A DNA stretch of 64,000 nt from Terribacillus saccharophilus (GCF_002272745.1 NZ_NPBD01000007.1:186001-250000), one strand, 5' to 3'. Positions 17,876 through 26,823 are shown, counted from the first letter of the stretch. Notes: generated by a model not told the origin, from the sequence alone. Made by a program: numbers and translations.

Positions 17876-17930
17876 TATACTTTAATTGTAATATATTTTA
17901 ACTTTTAAAACATATTACAATTAAAGTATA
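17876..17930. repeat. 55-nt near-perfect palindrome
   Basis: Arms of 19 perfect pairs (17876-17894 with 17912-17930), one mismatch, then 6 more pairs (17896-17901 with 17905-17910) around a 3-nt centre. It is almost purely A/T, so it is not a normal terminator. It lies between the terminator of the MarR gene and the start of the small membrane protein gene, so an operator or a cruciform-forming control site is plausible. Confidence 0.85.
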
Positions 17931-17956
17931 TTGTTTGCTGTCCTGTCAATAGGCAT

Positions 17957-17987
17957 AAAAAAAGATCTCCAGCTCGGAGATCTTTTT
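17957..17987 (-). terminator. Terminator of the marR-type gene
   Basis: 12-bp stem (17959-17970 with 17976-17987), 5-nt loop, T-run on the minus strand; the stem includes the first base of the stop codon region of the regulator gene. Confidence 0.85.
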
Positions 17988-18439
17988 CAGATAATGATTT
18001 TTTGCAGTAAAGCATTTACTTCTTTCAGGACCGTAGTCATCTCCTGCAGTTTTTTTGACTGGAATTTCAAGAAAAGGTCTTCGACTTTGGAGTGGCCATC
18101 TGCGGTAAGAACCATCATTACAACTCTTCGGTCTTTATCTTCCCGTTTTCGTTCCACAAGACCCATTTTTTCCATTCTGTCACACATGGATGTAGCTGCA
18201 CCCGGCGTAATGTGAAAAAGATCAGAGATAGCAGTGACTTTCATGCCATCTGTAAGCTTCAGTTGGAGCAAAAGGAGTAAATGGTTCTCGGAGAGTGCTT
18301 CGCCTTCTGTCAGCAAATTGATGAATGCTCTTGATTTTTGCTGGATACCAAGTATGGAGCTCATGATGTTTTCTATATCAGCTGTCGTATGTTTTTCTGT
18401 CATGCTATCACTGCCTAGCTGTGTATTTGTTACTTGCAT
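17987..18439 (-). CDS. MarR-family transcriptional regulator
   Basis: 150 aa (138 aa if the second ATG at 18403 is used). The winged helix is clear: a recognition-helix region TPGAATSMCDRMEKMGLVER followed by the wing motif REDKDRRVVMMVLTADG, the classical D-x-R signature of MarR proteins. The flanking helices form the dimer interface. Neither candidate start has a good ribosome binding site; a TATAAT-like sequence overlaps the first ATG, which slightly favours 18403 as the true start. Ligand and targets are unknown; the nearby palindrome is a candidate operator. Confidence 0.88.
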   Translation of the reverse strand: MQVTNTQLGSDSMTEKHTTADIENIMSSILGIQQKSRAFINLLTEGEALSENHLLLLLQLKLTDGMKVTAISDLFHITPGAATSMCDRMEKMGLVERKREDKDRRVVMMVLTADGHSKVEDLFLKFQSKKLQEMTTVLKEVNALLQKIII

Positions 18440-18464
18440 TATAGCGTACCTGCAAAGATGTTAG

Positions 18465-19331
18465 CTAGGCTTTACTCATGTCCTGTCTGTACTGGCTTGG
18501 TGATAAGCCGTATTTCGCTTTGAAGCTTTTCGAGAAATAACCTTGTCTTGTAAAACCCACTTCTTCCGCTATTTGCTGTAAAGACCAGTCAGTTGTTAAA
18601 AGCAGCAGGCGTGACTGATGTAAGCGGTAAGCGGCTAAATAAGCAAGCGGAGTACAAGCGAAAGCTTGTTTCATACATCTGACCAAGTAGTTTTCGTGTA
18701 CGTGAAAGTGCTTTGCCAGTGTTGCATTTGTGATGTGTTCGTTATAGTGCTGCTTGATATACATCTCAACATGTTCAGCTAATCGCAGTGATGTGTGCTG
18801 TGGCATTGGATTATAAGACAGGTGCTGCAGTACTTGCATGAACAATTGCTGTGTTTCCCAAAAAGCGAAGGAGCGTGGCTGCGTGGTGGATTGCAGCAGA
18901 TTTTCTACCGTATCGTACAGGACATGCCGGTGCGGTATGTGCTGATATTTCGGCAGATGTATTGTTGTTTGCTCTGTATGGTAATGCAGCGACGTTATCG
19001 CCTCAGTTGACGAGATATTGGTGCAAGCAGACTGTTCCATCCAGTAAGATGGGCTTTGCATATGCAGCCAATAGAATGTGGTATCTGATGCACAGCGAGC
19101 TGTTGAATAATGATACTTGTTCGGTTCAAGAATTAATGCTTCACCGGCAGCAATATTCCATTTCAATGCTTCTTCTCCAATGCATAAAGTGCCCTCTCGA
19201 ACGAGGATGATATCGAAGAATCCTAGGTTTCTTCGCGCAGGATGCTGCTGTCCTTTGTGAAATGTCGTACTGTTTCCTTCCACGAAATATGGCAGTGGTG
19301 GAGCTGAGAATGATAGATAGGATTTCTCCAT
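18465..19331 (-). CDS. AraC-family regulator, divergent from the GH127 gene
   Basis: 288 aa. The N-terminal cupin-like sensor domain (about 1-160; FFDIILVREGTLCIG, then EALILEPNKYHY) is followed by two helix-turn-helix motifs in the C-terminal ~100 residues (NATLAKHFHVHENYLVRCMK and SLQQIAEEVGFTRQGYFSKSFKAKYG), ending SPSQYRQ as in AraC/XylS regulators. It is transcribed away from the arabinofuranosidase gene with 130 bases between them, so it most likely activates that gene in response to an arabinoside or arabinose-type sugar. Confidence 0.9.
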   Translation of the reverse strand: MEKSYLSFSAPPLPYFVEGNSTTFHKGQQHPARRNLGFFDIILVREGTLCIGEEALKWNIAAGEALILEPNKYHYSTARCASDTTFYWLHMQSPSYWMEQSACTNISSTEAITSLHYHTEQTTIHLPKYQHIPHRHVLYDTVENLLQSTTQPRSFAFWETQQLFMQVLQHLSYNPMPQHTSLRLAEHVEMYIKQHYNEHITNATLAKHFHVHENYLVRCMKQAFACTPLAYLAAYRLHQSRLLLLTTDWSLQQIAEEVGFTRQGYFSKSFKAKYGLSPSQYRQDMSKA

Positions 19332-19461
19332 TTCCGTGTCGCCGCCTTTTGGGTGAAATAGTGTAAAACGAAGTTGAATCTGGTTCTATATCACTTCTAT
19401 TGTAGATGCTAAGCTTTACTTTGAAAACGCTTAACTTAAATGTGCAGGAGGAGTGTGCGAT

Positions 19462-21402
19462 ATGTGGATTTCAAGTGTGAATATGAACCCAAAAGTGACT
19501 GTAGAAGATGCATTCTGGTCGAACTATAAGCAGCTTGTAGCTGAACAGGTGATTCCGTATCAATGGAAAGCGCTGAATGATCAGCTTCCGGATACCGCTC
19601 CGAGCCATGCTATCGAAAATTTCCGCATTGTGGCGGGGGAAGCAAAGGGCGACTATTTTGGCACTGTCTTTCAAGATAGTGATGTAGCGAAATGGCTGGA
19701 GACGGTCGCTTATAGCTTACGTAGCTTTCCAGATTCAGAATTGGAAGAAGCGGCGGATGATGTCATATCGTTAATGGGAAGAGCGCAAGCGGAAGATGGA
19801 TATTTGAACACCTACTATATGCTCGTGGAGCCTGAAAATCGCTGGACGAATTTACGAGATAACCATGAACTGTATTGTGCAGGTCACTTGATTGAAGCAG
19901 CAGTTGCTTATTATGAAACGACTGGTAAACGTGCATTCCTGGATATTGTGGAGGACTATGTAGAACTGATCCGGAGTACGTTTGGAAGAGAAGATGGAAA
20001 ACTGCAAGGCTATTCGGGGCATCCGGAAATCGAGCTGGCATTGCTTCGGTTATTCGATACAACAGGTAAGCGCGAGCACCTGGAACTAGCAGCATATTTC
20101 ATCGAGCAGCGCGGGCAGGAGCCGCATTACTTCGATATGGAAAAAGAGCAGCGCCAATCCCTAGGTGCCCCACCAACGTGGAATGACCAGAATACCAATT
20201 TTGGACTCGGTTATGCCTATATGCAGGCACATCTTCCGGTGCGGCAGCAGCAGGAAGCAGTCGGACATTCCGTGCGAGCGATGTATTTATATGCAGCTAT
20301 GGCCTATCTCGCACGGCGGACAAATGATGCAGAGCTGCAAGCGGTATGTGGTGCCTTATGGGATGATGTGACGAACCGGAAAATGTATATAACAGGGGGT
20401 CTCGGCTCAGCTGTTAATGGGGAGGCATTTACAGATGCATACGATTTGCCAAATGATAGTATGTATTGTGAAACATGTGCATCTGTCGGACTTGTCTTTT
20501 GGGCAAAGCAGATGCTTTTGCTATCACCAGATAGGAAATATGCGGACGTGCTGGAACGGGCAATTTACAATGGAACAATCAGCGGGATGGACTTGGATGG
20601 TAAGCGATTCTTTTATGTAAACCCACTGGAGGTGAATACGTACCAAGCTGGGCGTAAGGATCAGGAGCATGTAAAACAAGAGCGGCAGAAATGGTTTGCC
20701 TGTGCGTGCTGTCCGCCGAATCTTGCTCGACTGATTGCATCCATTGAGGACTACGCGTATACGCAGACAGAGGATACCTTATATACACATCTCTATATTG
20801 CAGGTAGTGTGGAAACAAAGATAAAAGAGCTGCCTGTTAAGCTGACACAAAGTCATCAGTATCCATGGGATGCTGGAATTAGCGTGACGGTAGAGGGAAA
20901 AGGAATATTCAAGCTAGCTTTTCGGATTCCTGGCTGGTGTGAGAGTGCGACGGCTTCCGTCAATGGAGAGGCTGTTGCGGCTGATGATTTGGTGAATGGT
21001 TATCTTGTATTAGACCGAATTTGGGAGAGCGGTGATCAGGTTGAGCTGTTTCTGCCGTTGCCAGTGATGCGTGTATACAGCAATACGAAAATTGGAATGA
21101 ATCAAGGGCAGGTTGCCTTGCAGCGCGGACCGATCATCTACTGTCTGGAGGAAGTGGACAACGGTAAGAGTCTTGCTGGATTGAGGATTCTGCGGGAGAG
21201 CGAAATCACTGCAGCGTTTGAGAAAGACTTGTTAAACGGAGTCGTGATTTTAGAGGCAGACGGGTTCAAAGCATCAGAATCAGAAGAACTATACCAGAGT
21301 CATGCGCCTGCTTTGGAGCCTGTAAGATTACGTGCTATCCCTTATTTTTCCTGGTGTAACCGACAAGCTGGAGAGATGCGTATTTGGACACATGAAAATT
21401 AA
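19462..21402 (+). CDS. GH127 beta-L-arabinofuranosidase-like enzyme
   Basis: 646 aa, full length for GH127 (formerly DUF1680). The (alpha/alpha)6 barrel is followed by beta-sandwich domains. The zinc and catalytic residues of this family are all visible: Glu337 and Cys339 in YCETCASVG, and Cys416/Cys417 in ACACCPPN, almost the same numbering as Bifidobacterium HypBA1. No signal peptide, so the enzyme is cytoplasmic and would act on imported oligosaccharides such as beta-linked arabinofuranosides. The ATG at 19462 has GCAGGAGG at the right distance; a GTG three codons earlier would sit on the ribosome site itself. Confidence 0.92.
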   Translation: MWISSVNMNPKVTVEDAFWSNYKQLVAEQVIPYQWKALNDQLPDTAPSHAIENFRIVAGEAKGDYFGTVFQDSDVAKWLETVAYSLRSFPDSELEEAADDVISLMGRAQAEDGYLNTYYMLVEPENRWTNLRDNHELYCAGHLIEAAVAYYETTGKRAFLDIVEDYVELIRSTFGREDGKLQGYSGHPEIELALLRLFDTTGKREHLELAAYFIEQRGQEPHYFDMEKEQRQSLGAPPTWNDQNTNFGLGYAYMQAHLPVRQQQEAVGHSVRAMYLYAAMAYLARRTNDAELQAVCGALWDDVTNRKMYITGGLGSAVNGEAFTDAYDLPNDSMYCETCASVGLVFWAKQMLLLSPDRKYADVLERAIYNGTISGMDLDGKRFFYVNPLEVNTYQAGRKDQEHVKQERQKWFACACCPPNLARLIASIEDYAYTQTEDTLYTHLYIAGSVETKIKELPVKLTQSHQYPWDAGISVTVEGKGIFKLAFRIPGWCESATASVNGEAVAADDLVNGYLVLDRIWESGDQVELFLPLPVMRVYSNTKIGMNQGQVALQRGPIIYCLEEVDNGKSLAGLRILRESEITAAFEKDLLNGVVILEADGFKASESEELYQSHAPALEPVRLRAIPYFSWCNRQAGEMRIWTHEN

Positions 21403-21406
21403 AAAG

Positions 21407-21430
21407 AGGCTGCCAAATAACGGCAGCCTT
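21407..21430. terminator. Bidirectional terminator between the GH127 and Mn catalase genes
   Basis: 8-bp stem (21407-21414 with 21422-21429), 7-nt loop, with T-runs mainly on the minus strand. Confidence 0.75.
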
Positions 21431-22325
21431 ATAAGTTCTCCATTAATCGCTTTGCAATCCGGGCATAGTCATCCCGGTCGATTCCAGGAGCGAATTCCTC
21501 CGGCAACTCCTCGAGATCCGGAATCGGGCCTCCGCGCGGCGAACCTTGCTTGACAACAAGCTGACTGCCGTTCTCCGGATTTTCTCCTTTCCATATTTTT
21601 CGGATGTCTGCATATTCTCCCATGTCATTCCAGGTGAATAGGATATTTCCGAGTCCTTGCTGCTCGAATTTACGAGCATGGTCAAACTTGGTGTTGGATA
21701 GATCCGGAATCGGAACTAGTTTGGAAACATCCACACCTGTGGCTATCTCTAATGCTTTAGCATACGCCAATACATGCGTACCGCCGCGCACGAGCAAGTA
21801 CCCGATCATTTCCCGGGCTGTTTCGTGTTCTGTCATTTCATAGACGCGCATTTTATGAGTCCTAGCACCGCATTCCAAAAAGAAGTTATGCAGTAGATCC
21901 AGTACGAGATTCCCACTGGAAAATACATTATCACCTGTCCAAGGTCTGCCCATCGAGTCTCCGGCCAATGCAGTTTGTGCTGTAGCGATGAAGTGATATG
22001 TATTACGACTGTCTTTACCAGTTCTTAGAGGCGTAACATCAGGATCGCCGGTATAGAATGTATTGCCGCGGGATAAGAGATTAATCGTATTGGCAACAAG
22101 CTCCACATGTCCAAATTCTTCTGCTGTGATACTTGCAACTAAATCATAAAAGGGCTTCAGCTTCTTTTTGTTACGAAAGTTGAATGATTGATACATATAG
22201 TTATTTAAGGTCGACATTTCGCCGAACTTTCCGCCGAGCAGCTCCTGAACGGCAGCAGCAGCGTTTGGATCGCCGTGTTCCGGTATAGGTAAATCGATGG
22301 CGAGTCTGTTTTCGCGTTTGATCAT
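21429..22325 (-). CDS. Manganese catalase
   Basis: 298 aa ferritin-like non-haem catalase that dismutates H2O2 at a dinuclear Mn site. Metal-ligand blocks are visible: FGEMSTLNNYMYQSF (first Glu), TAEEFGHVELV (Glu-x-x-His), LECGARTHKMRVYEMTEHE, and RGGTHVLAYAKALE (Glu/His). The C-terminal tail is Gly/Pro-rich (SPRGGPIPDLEELPEEFAPG), as in Bacillus members, several of which are linked to spores. The ATG has AAGGAGGAAAGCAG upstream. It follows the YuzF-like gene by 12 bases, so they are co-transcribed. Confidence 0.94.
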   Translation of the reverse strand: MIKRENRLAIDLPIPEHGDPNAAAAVQELLGGKFGEMSTLNNYMYQSFNFRNKKKLKPFYDLVASITAEEFGHVELVANTINLLSRGNTFYTGDPDVTPLRTGKDSRNTYHFIATAQTALAGDSMGRPWTGDNVFSSGNLVLDLLHNFFLECGARTHKMRVYEMTEHETAREMIGYLLVRGGTHVLAYAKALEIATGVDVSKLVPIPDLSNTKFDHARKFEQQGLGNILFTWNDMGEYADIRKIWKGENPENGSQLVVKQGSPRGGPIPDLEELPEEFAPGIDRDDYARIAKRLMENL

Positions 22326-22337
22326 CTGCTTTCCTCC

Positions 22338-22559
22338 TTATCCTCTTGGTATAACCCAGACAATTTGAGCAGTACGGATAAAAAAGGATGACCCGCCCGA
22401 CTCGACGACAATATGATCTGGTCGCACTGTTGTCAGTTTTCCTGTAACAGAACCGCGCACAGTTTCTACAACAATTTGCTTGGTTCTGACTCCTTGTAAC
22501 GTTTGATACACATATGGATCGACGCTGCTCACATAGGTTGTCTGCTGAGGTTGATTCAT
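22338..22559 (-). CDS. YuzF-like DUF2642 protein
   Basis: 73 aa. Small beta-rich protein with the DUF2642 pattern: YVYQTLQGVRTKQIVVETVRG, then PDHIVVESGGSSFFIR and the ending QIVWVIP. Homologues occur across Bacillaceae, some near spore-coat genes; the molecular function is unknown. The ATG at 22559 has an AAAGGAG site; the in-frame start 20 codons upstream does not. It is the first gene of a pair with the Mn catalase. Confidence 0.8.
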   Translation of the reverse strand: MNQPQQTTYVSSVDPYVYQTLQGVRTKQIVVETVRGSVTGKLTTVRPDHIVVESGGSSFFIRTAQIVWVIPRG

Positions 22560-22729
22560 GCTGATCGCTCCTTTATAGGTAGAAACGCTATACTCTATGC
22601 GGATGAAGGATGTCCCCATGCATATTCTTCATAAATGGGTACAATACGATGATGCTAATTACAAGCATCTATTTTTGTGGATTGCCGGCTCTGTGCTAAA
22701 ATCATTTTAATGTGAAAAGGGGTGTCACG

Positions 22730-23440
22730 ATGAAAATTGAAGTATGGTCAGATTTTGTCTGTCCTTTCTGTTATATAGGTAAACGAAGGCTGGAACTTGC
22801 GCTAGAACAATTCGAGCACAAGGATAGTGTAGAAATAGAGTTTAAGAGCTTTGAGCTGGATCCGCATGCTGGAGTGTACAATGGAAAAAGTATTCACGAA
22901 GCACTTTCAGAGAAGTACGGCATGTCAATCGAGCAGGCGAAGGTGAACAACCTGCAAATCGGGCAGCATGCAGCTGAAGTTGGGCTTACATTCAACTTTG
23001 ATGAAATGAAGCCGACGAATACATTGCATGCACATCGCTTGGCTAAATTTGCAGAAACAAAAGGCAAAGAAAAAGCTATGACCGAGAATCTGTTGTATGC
23101 GTACTTCACAGAATCAAAGAACCTTAGTGATAAAGAAACGCTCCTGGATGTTGCAGAAGCTTCTGGATTGGATCGCAAAGAGGCAACGGAGATTTTGGAT
23201 AATGAATCACTTCACTTGGATGAGGTAAGAGGTGACGAACGGATGGCGCAGCAATACGGCATCACAGGTGTTCCTTTCTTTATCCTGAATAATAAGTACA
23301 CAATCTCTGGTGCGCAGCCGATGGAAACATTCGTTGGCGCTTTGAATCAGGTGTGGAAAGAAGAGAACGAACAACCGAAGTTTAAAGATTTCGGATCTGG
23401 TAATGCTGGTGTGTGCACAGACGATAACTGTTCTATATAA
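22730..23440 (+). CDS. DsbA/FrnE-like thiol oxidoreductase
   Basis: 236 aa with a thioredoxin fold and an inserted helical domain. The N-terminus KIEVWSDFVCPFCYIGKRRL carries the CPFC active site (Cys11/Cys14 from the ATG at 22730), and YGITGVPFFILNNKYTISGAQ contains the cis-proline loop. The C-terminal CTDDNC adds two more cysteines. No signal peptide, so it is cytoplasmic, as for FrnE/YwbO-type proteins that act in disulfide exchange or oxidative-stress defence. The start has AAAAGGGGTG upstream; a frame six codons longer was rejected. Confidence 0.9.
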   Translation: MKIEVWSDFVCPFCYIGKRRLELALEQFEHKDSVEIEFKSFELDPHAGVYNGKSIHEALSEKYGMSIEQAKVNNLQIGQHAAEVGLTFNFDEMKPTNTLHAHRLAKFAETKGKEKAMTENLLYAYFTESKNLSDKETLLDVAEASGLDRKEATEILDNESLHLDEVRGDERMAQQYGITGVPFFILNNKYTISGAQPMETFVGALNQVWKEENEQPKFKDFGSGNAGVCTDDNCSI

Positions 23441-23441
23441 G

Positions 23442-23476
23442 AAAAAAGACCTGCAGGGATGCAGGTCTTTTTTTAT
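23442..23476 (+). terminator. Terminator of the DsbA-like gene
   Basis: 14-bp stem (23442-23455 with 23460-23473), 4-nt loop, T-run continuing after it. Confidence 0.92.
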
Positions 23477-23755
23477 GTACTGGAAAAGCGAAGGAGGGGT
23501 TTTCAAAGTGATGAGGGCTATTAAACGGAAGATATAGCATCATATTGGAGCATATTTAAGAACACGCTACGTATCTTCGTGTCTGTCAAACTGAACGGAG
23601 TCTATGCAGTATAACTGCGACTAATGCCGTTTTCATCCAATATAGATATGCTGTAGCATTATAGAAGTGAGTTTTAAGAAAGAGCTGAACGGGTAGGTAA
23701 ACAAAGTTATTATACGTTCAGCAAATATACAGCCTCTGGCTGAAGGAGTGGTTGG

Positions 23756-25192
23756 TTGGAAACCGATAATAAAAAAACTGTTAAGAAACCATCTTTTATG
23801 TATGCATTAATGATGCTGTTATCGATTGTGGCAGTAGTATCAGTTGGAATTTTGGCTTTTGATGCACCGATTCAAATACTGATGTTTATCAGCATGCTAG
23901 TCATCATCCCTTATATGATGGGGCTGGGATTCAACTATCAGCAGATAGAGAAATCCATGGTCAAATCTATGAGTAAGGCATTGATGCCAGGAATCATTTT
24001 GCTGACCGTCGGCATTTTAATCGGTGCATGGATCGCATCCGGAACGGTGCCTACTTTGATATATTATGGCGTGCAAGCAATTACACCGCAGTTCTTCTTG
24101 GTGACGACATTGCTGTTCTGTTCCCTTGTATCTGTTGCAACAGGTACTAGCTGGGGAACGGTCGGTACAGCCGGTGTTGCTATGATGGGTGTCGGGACGG
24201 CACTCGGTATTCCGATAGGTTTGACAGGCGGAGCAATCGTCAGTGGTGCATTCTTCGGTGACAAGATGTCTCCATTATCCGATACGACTAACCTGGCACC
24301 TGCTGTAACTGGCGGTGAATTGTTCCGCCATATCAAGCATATGCTTTGGACGACAGTACCGTCCTATATTATTACCGCAGGTATCTTTACGTTCATAGGA
24401 CTGCGCTACCATGGCAATGGTTCTGACTCAGGTGAAGTGAATCAGCTGACATCATACTTGGCTGATAATTTTAATTTGGGGATCGTTCCATTGATTCCGA
24501 TTGTTGTGCTGATTACCTTACTGATGATGAAAAAACCAGCTATCCCAGCTATATTCGCAGGGGCTGCAGTTGGCGGGATTATCGCCATCTTCTATCAAGG
24601 ATTCAGTTTTGTAGACACGTTGGCTACATTCTATAGTGGCTATGCTGTGGAATCTGGTATTCCTGTCGTTGATGAGCTGCTGCAGCGTGGCGGATTAACG
24701 AGTATGCTTGAGCTGATTGCATTATTCCTATTTGCCCTCGGTGTGGGCGGAATGCTGGCTGATGCAGGTGTGCTTGAAGCATTGATAGCTTCCTTCGCGA
24801 TGAAGATTAAGCACACAGGTGTATTAACGGTGGTTACTGTCATCGTCAGTTATGTCATGCTTGCAGTTGGCGGCTCGGTGTATTTCTCGACGGTCATGGG
24901 CGGTACGCTGATGCGGCCAATCTTTGATAGATTGAACTTAGAGCCTGAGAACCTGTCCCGTATCCTGGAGGATACAGGCACACAGGGAGCACCGCTTGTT
25001 CCTTGGACCGGCGGCGGTATTTATACTGCGGGTGCTCTTGGTATTGCAACAGTGACCTATTTGCCATTCTGTTTCCTTGCCTTCATCACGCCGATCTTCA
25101 CGTTGTTCTACGGAATTACTGGTTTGACAATGAAGGAAAAGAAACAGCCGAACAAGAAAAAAGATACAAAAATAAAAGTAGCAGAAGCATAA
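23756..25192 (+). CDS. nhaC: Na+/H+ antiporter, NhaC family
   Basis: 478 aa with about 11-12 membrane helices and charged ends. Conserved NhaC blocks: GTSWGTVGTAGVAMMGVG, FGDKMSPLSDTTNLAPAVTG and LEDTGTQGAPLVPWTGGGIYTAGALG. Function: sodium (or a related cation or organic substrate) exchange for protons across the membrane; some family members exchange malate/lactate instead. The start is a TTG with AAGGAG 7 bases upstream. The 280 bases before it contain a spaced 7-bp inverted repeat (CTGAACG 23685-23691 with CGTTCAG 23715-23721) but nothing I can name. Ends at a shared terminator. Confidence 0.92.
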   Translation: METDNKKTVKKPSFMYALMMLLSIVAVVSVGILAFDAPIQILMFISMLVIIPYMMGLGFNYQQIEKSMVKSMSKALMPGIILLTVGILIGAWIASGTVPTLIYYGVQAITPQFFLVTTLLFCSLVSVATGTSWGTVGTAGVAMMGVGTALGIPIGLTGGAIVSGAFFGDKMSPLSDTTNLAPAVTGGELFRHIKHMLWTTVPSYIITAGIFTFIGLRYHGNGSDSGEVNQLTSYLADNFNLGIVPLIPIVVLITLLMMKKPAIPAIFAGAAVGGIIAIFYQGFSFVDTLATFYSGYAVESGIPVVDELLQRGGLTSMLELIALFLFALGVGGMLADAGVLEALIASFAMKIKHTGVLTVVTVIVSYVMLAVGGSVYFSTVMGGTLMRPIFDRLNLEPENLSRILEDTGTQGAPLVPWTGGGIYTAGALGIATVTYLPFCFLAFITPIFTLFYGITGLTMKEKKQPNKKKDTKIKVAEA

Positions 25193-25200
25193 TAAGAAGT

Positions 25201-25232
25201 GAGCACTACCTTGACAGGGTAGTGCTCTTTTT
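25201..25232. terminator. Terminator between nhaC and the DUF421 gene
   Basis: 10-bp perfect stem (25201-25210 with 25218-25227), 7-nt loop, T-run on the plus strand. Confidence 0.88.
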
Positions 25233-25953
25233 AATGTTTGATTGGCGGAACATTCAGCTTCCTATCCTTCAAACTAATATGAAGGCTGTTTGGATGTGAC
25301 ATGGATGCGAAGAATACTTGATTCATACCAATGATGTTTTGCTCAGCCAATTGCTTTCTTAGCCATTCTTCGTCCAAATTGAAGTGGGTCAAGGTATCGT
25401 TATGGATGTAACCATCCGAAATGACAGGAAAGGCAATGGCTGATGGATGCTGCTGAAGCTTCAAATCTTCCCTTGTTGCAGGCAGTTTATTCGGTTTTTT
25501 TAAGACACTAAGTGTCCCGTTTGGTTCGACTATTGCTGTTTCTACATCACGTACATCAAAAACGTCCTTCTGTCTCAGCATGAACAATATATTGTCGATA
25601 GAATATTGGATTTTTCTCATATTTTCATAAAGTAAAATCCCGTCTTGAATAACGATAGTAGGGCCGAGTGTAAGCAGGTTGCCAATTTTACGATTAGAGA
25701 TCTTCCACTTCACGATAGCCTTTTGAAATAGACCGATGAGGATGATAGCAACGGCTGTGGGAAAATGTTCTATTTCTGGATCAGCGATATCAGCGCCGAC
25801 GAGTGCCCCTAATATAACTATGATCATAAAGTCAAAGACTGGCATTTCACCTATTGCTCGTTTCCCCATGAACAAAGTAACCGCTAGCATGAGTGGAATG
25901 ATGGTAATGATCCGAGCGAGGACAATCAAATTATCGTGTATAAGTTCCGTCAT
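25231..25953 (-). CDS. DUF421 (YetF/YdfR-type) membrane protein
   Basis: 240 aa. Three N-terminal membrane helices (to about residue 90) with the family block LFMGKRAIGEMPVFDFMIIVILG, followed by a cytoplasmic alpha/beta domain with IDNILFMLRQKDVFDVRDVETAIVEPNGTLSVL and DGYIHNDTL. Family members are linked to spore integrity or stress in Bacillus; the biochemical role is unknown. The ATG at 25953 has an AAAGGAG site; seven codons of upstream frame were left out. Confidence 0.88.
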   Translation of the reverse strand: MTELIHDNLIVLARIITIIPLMLAVTLFMGKRAIGEMPVFDFMIIVILGALVGADIADPEIEHFPTAVAIILIGLFQKAIVKWKISNRKIGNLLTLGPTIVIQDGILLYENMRKIQYSIDNILFMLRQKDVFDVRDVETAIVEPNGTLSVLKKPNKLPATREDLKLQQHPSAIAFPVISDGYIHNDTLTHFNLDEEWLRKQLAEQNIIGMNQVFFASMSHPNSLHISLKDRKLNVPPIKH

Positions 25954-26069
25954 AAAGATGCTCCTTTCTACCATTTAGCCTTGCCAGTCAGCTTTGATGG
26001 CAAACTGTATATCCCAATTTATTGAAACGAAAATGTCACTGATACGTAAGAGCTGGGGAGGTGTTTAAC

Positions 26070-26624
26070 ATGCAAAAACGAGAAGTATTATTTGATATGA
26101 GGAAATTGCAAAAGCAAGCGACATACCTGACATTTGGATTGATGCTTACAGCCAGTTTTATTTATTTTATTATTCATGGATTTGAATTTTATATAAGCTT
26201 ACCTATGATTGCCGTCACTTTTCTGCTCATGTTAATTGGTATAGTTCTGCACGAGCTCCTTCATGGAATCGGCTTTATTGTATTTGGGAGAGTAAGGTAC
26301 AGCCAGGTTAAATACGGCTTTTCCTGGAAAGACGGAGCTGCCTATGCACATTGCATGGAACCTATAAAAGTAAGTGCATACCGTGTTTCTTTGCTTTTAC
26401 CGGTAATCGTTACAGGACTGCTTCCATTATTAATTTCGTATATCGTCGGAAATGGAGTACTTCTTGCTGTTTCAGTGATCCTGACAGCTGGAGGCATAGG
26501 TGATTGGCTTATATTCCGCAGCTTGAGGAAGTATAAAGCAAGCCAGTTCGTAAAGGACCATCCAACAAAGGTCGGCTACTTCATTTATACAGACAGCGCT
26601 GATGAGAGCGAGAAAACAAGATGA
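26070..26624 (+). CDS. DUF3267-like membrane protein with an HELLHG motif
   Basis: 184 aa with four to five membrane helices. The second helix ends in IVLHELLHGIGFIVFG, an HExxH-type zinc-binding motif as in DUF3267 proteins, which resemble intramembrane metalloproteases; a later block SAYRVSLLLPVIVTGLLP matches the family's second conserved region. Protease activity is inferred, not shown. The ATG at 26070 lies behind GGGGAGGTG; the GTG at 26061 is part of that site. The stop overlaps a 34-codon frame (ATGA). Confidence 0.75.
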   Translation: MQKREVLFDMRKLQKQATYLTFGLMLTASFIYFIIHGFEFYISLPMIAVTFLLMLIGIVLHELLHGIGFIVFGRVRYSQVKYGFSWKDGAAYAHCMEPIKVSAYRVSLLLPVIVTGLLPLLISYIVGNGVLLAVSVILTAGGIGDWLIFRSLRKYKASQFVKDHPTKVGYFIYTDSADESEKTR

Positions 26625-26725
26625 CGGTCTTACGTAATTATAAGATTTCTGAGCGTAATGGCTTGTTGGGTTACGTTTACCAGGATCGTTGGAATAAACA
26701 GGTATATTTAGATGCGAACGAATAG
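26621..26725 (+). CDS. Possible 34-aa protein overlapping the HELLHG gene
   Basis: 34 codons with ATG at 26621 overlapping the preceding TGA in an ATGA junction, the usual sign of translational coupling. The predicted product (MTVLRNYKISERNG..., with YVYQDRWNKQVYL) is a polar, aromatic-rich peptide without a membrane segment or known domain. There is no separate ribosome binding site. It may be a genuine small protein or a chance overlap. Confidence 0.35.
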   Translation: MTVLRNYKISERNGLLGYVYQDRWNKQVYLDANE

Positions 26726-26823
26726 TAAATGGTAAAAATTGAGACGCTGCTTAGGCATAAATTCTTTTGATTCGGGGTATTGAAGAGTATGGACAAAGAA
26801 GCATTGCTTAGGAGGCGTTTAAT

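Noticed and set aside
19421-19436. CRE site upstream of the GH127 gene as an annotated feature
   Set aside because: Only the core fits; the right half departs from the consensus, so it is mentioned in a finding and not listed as a feature.
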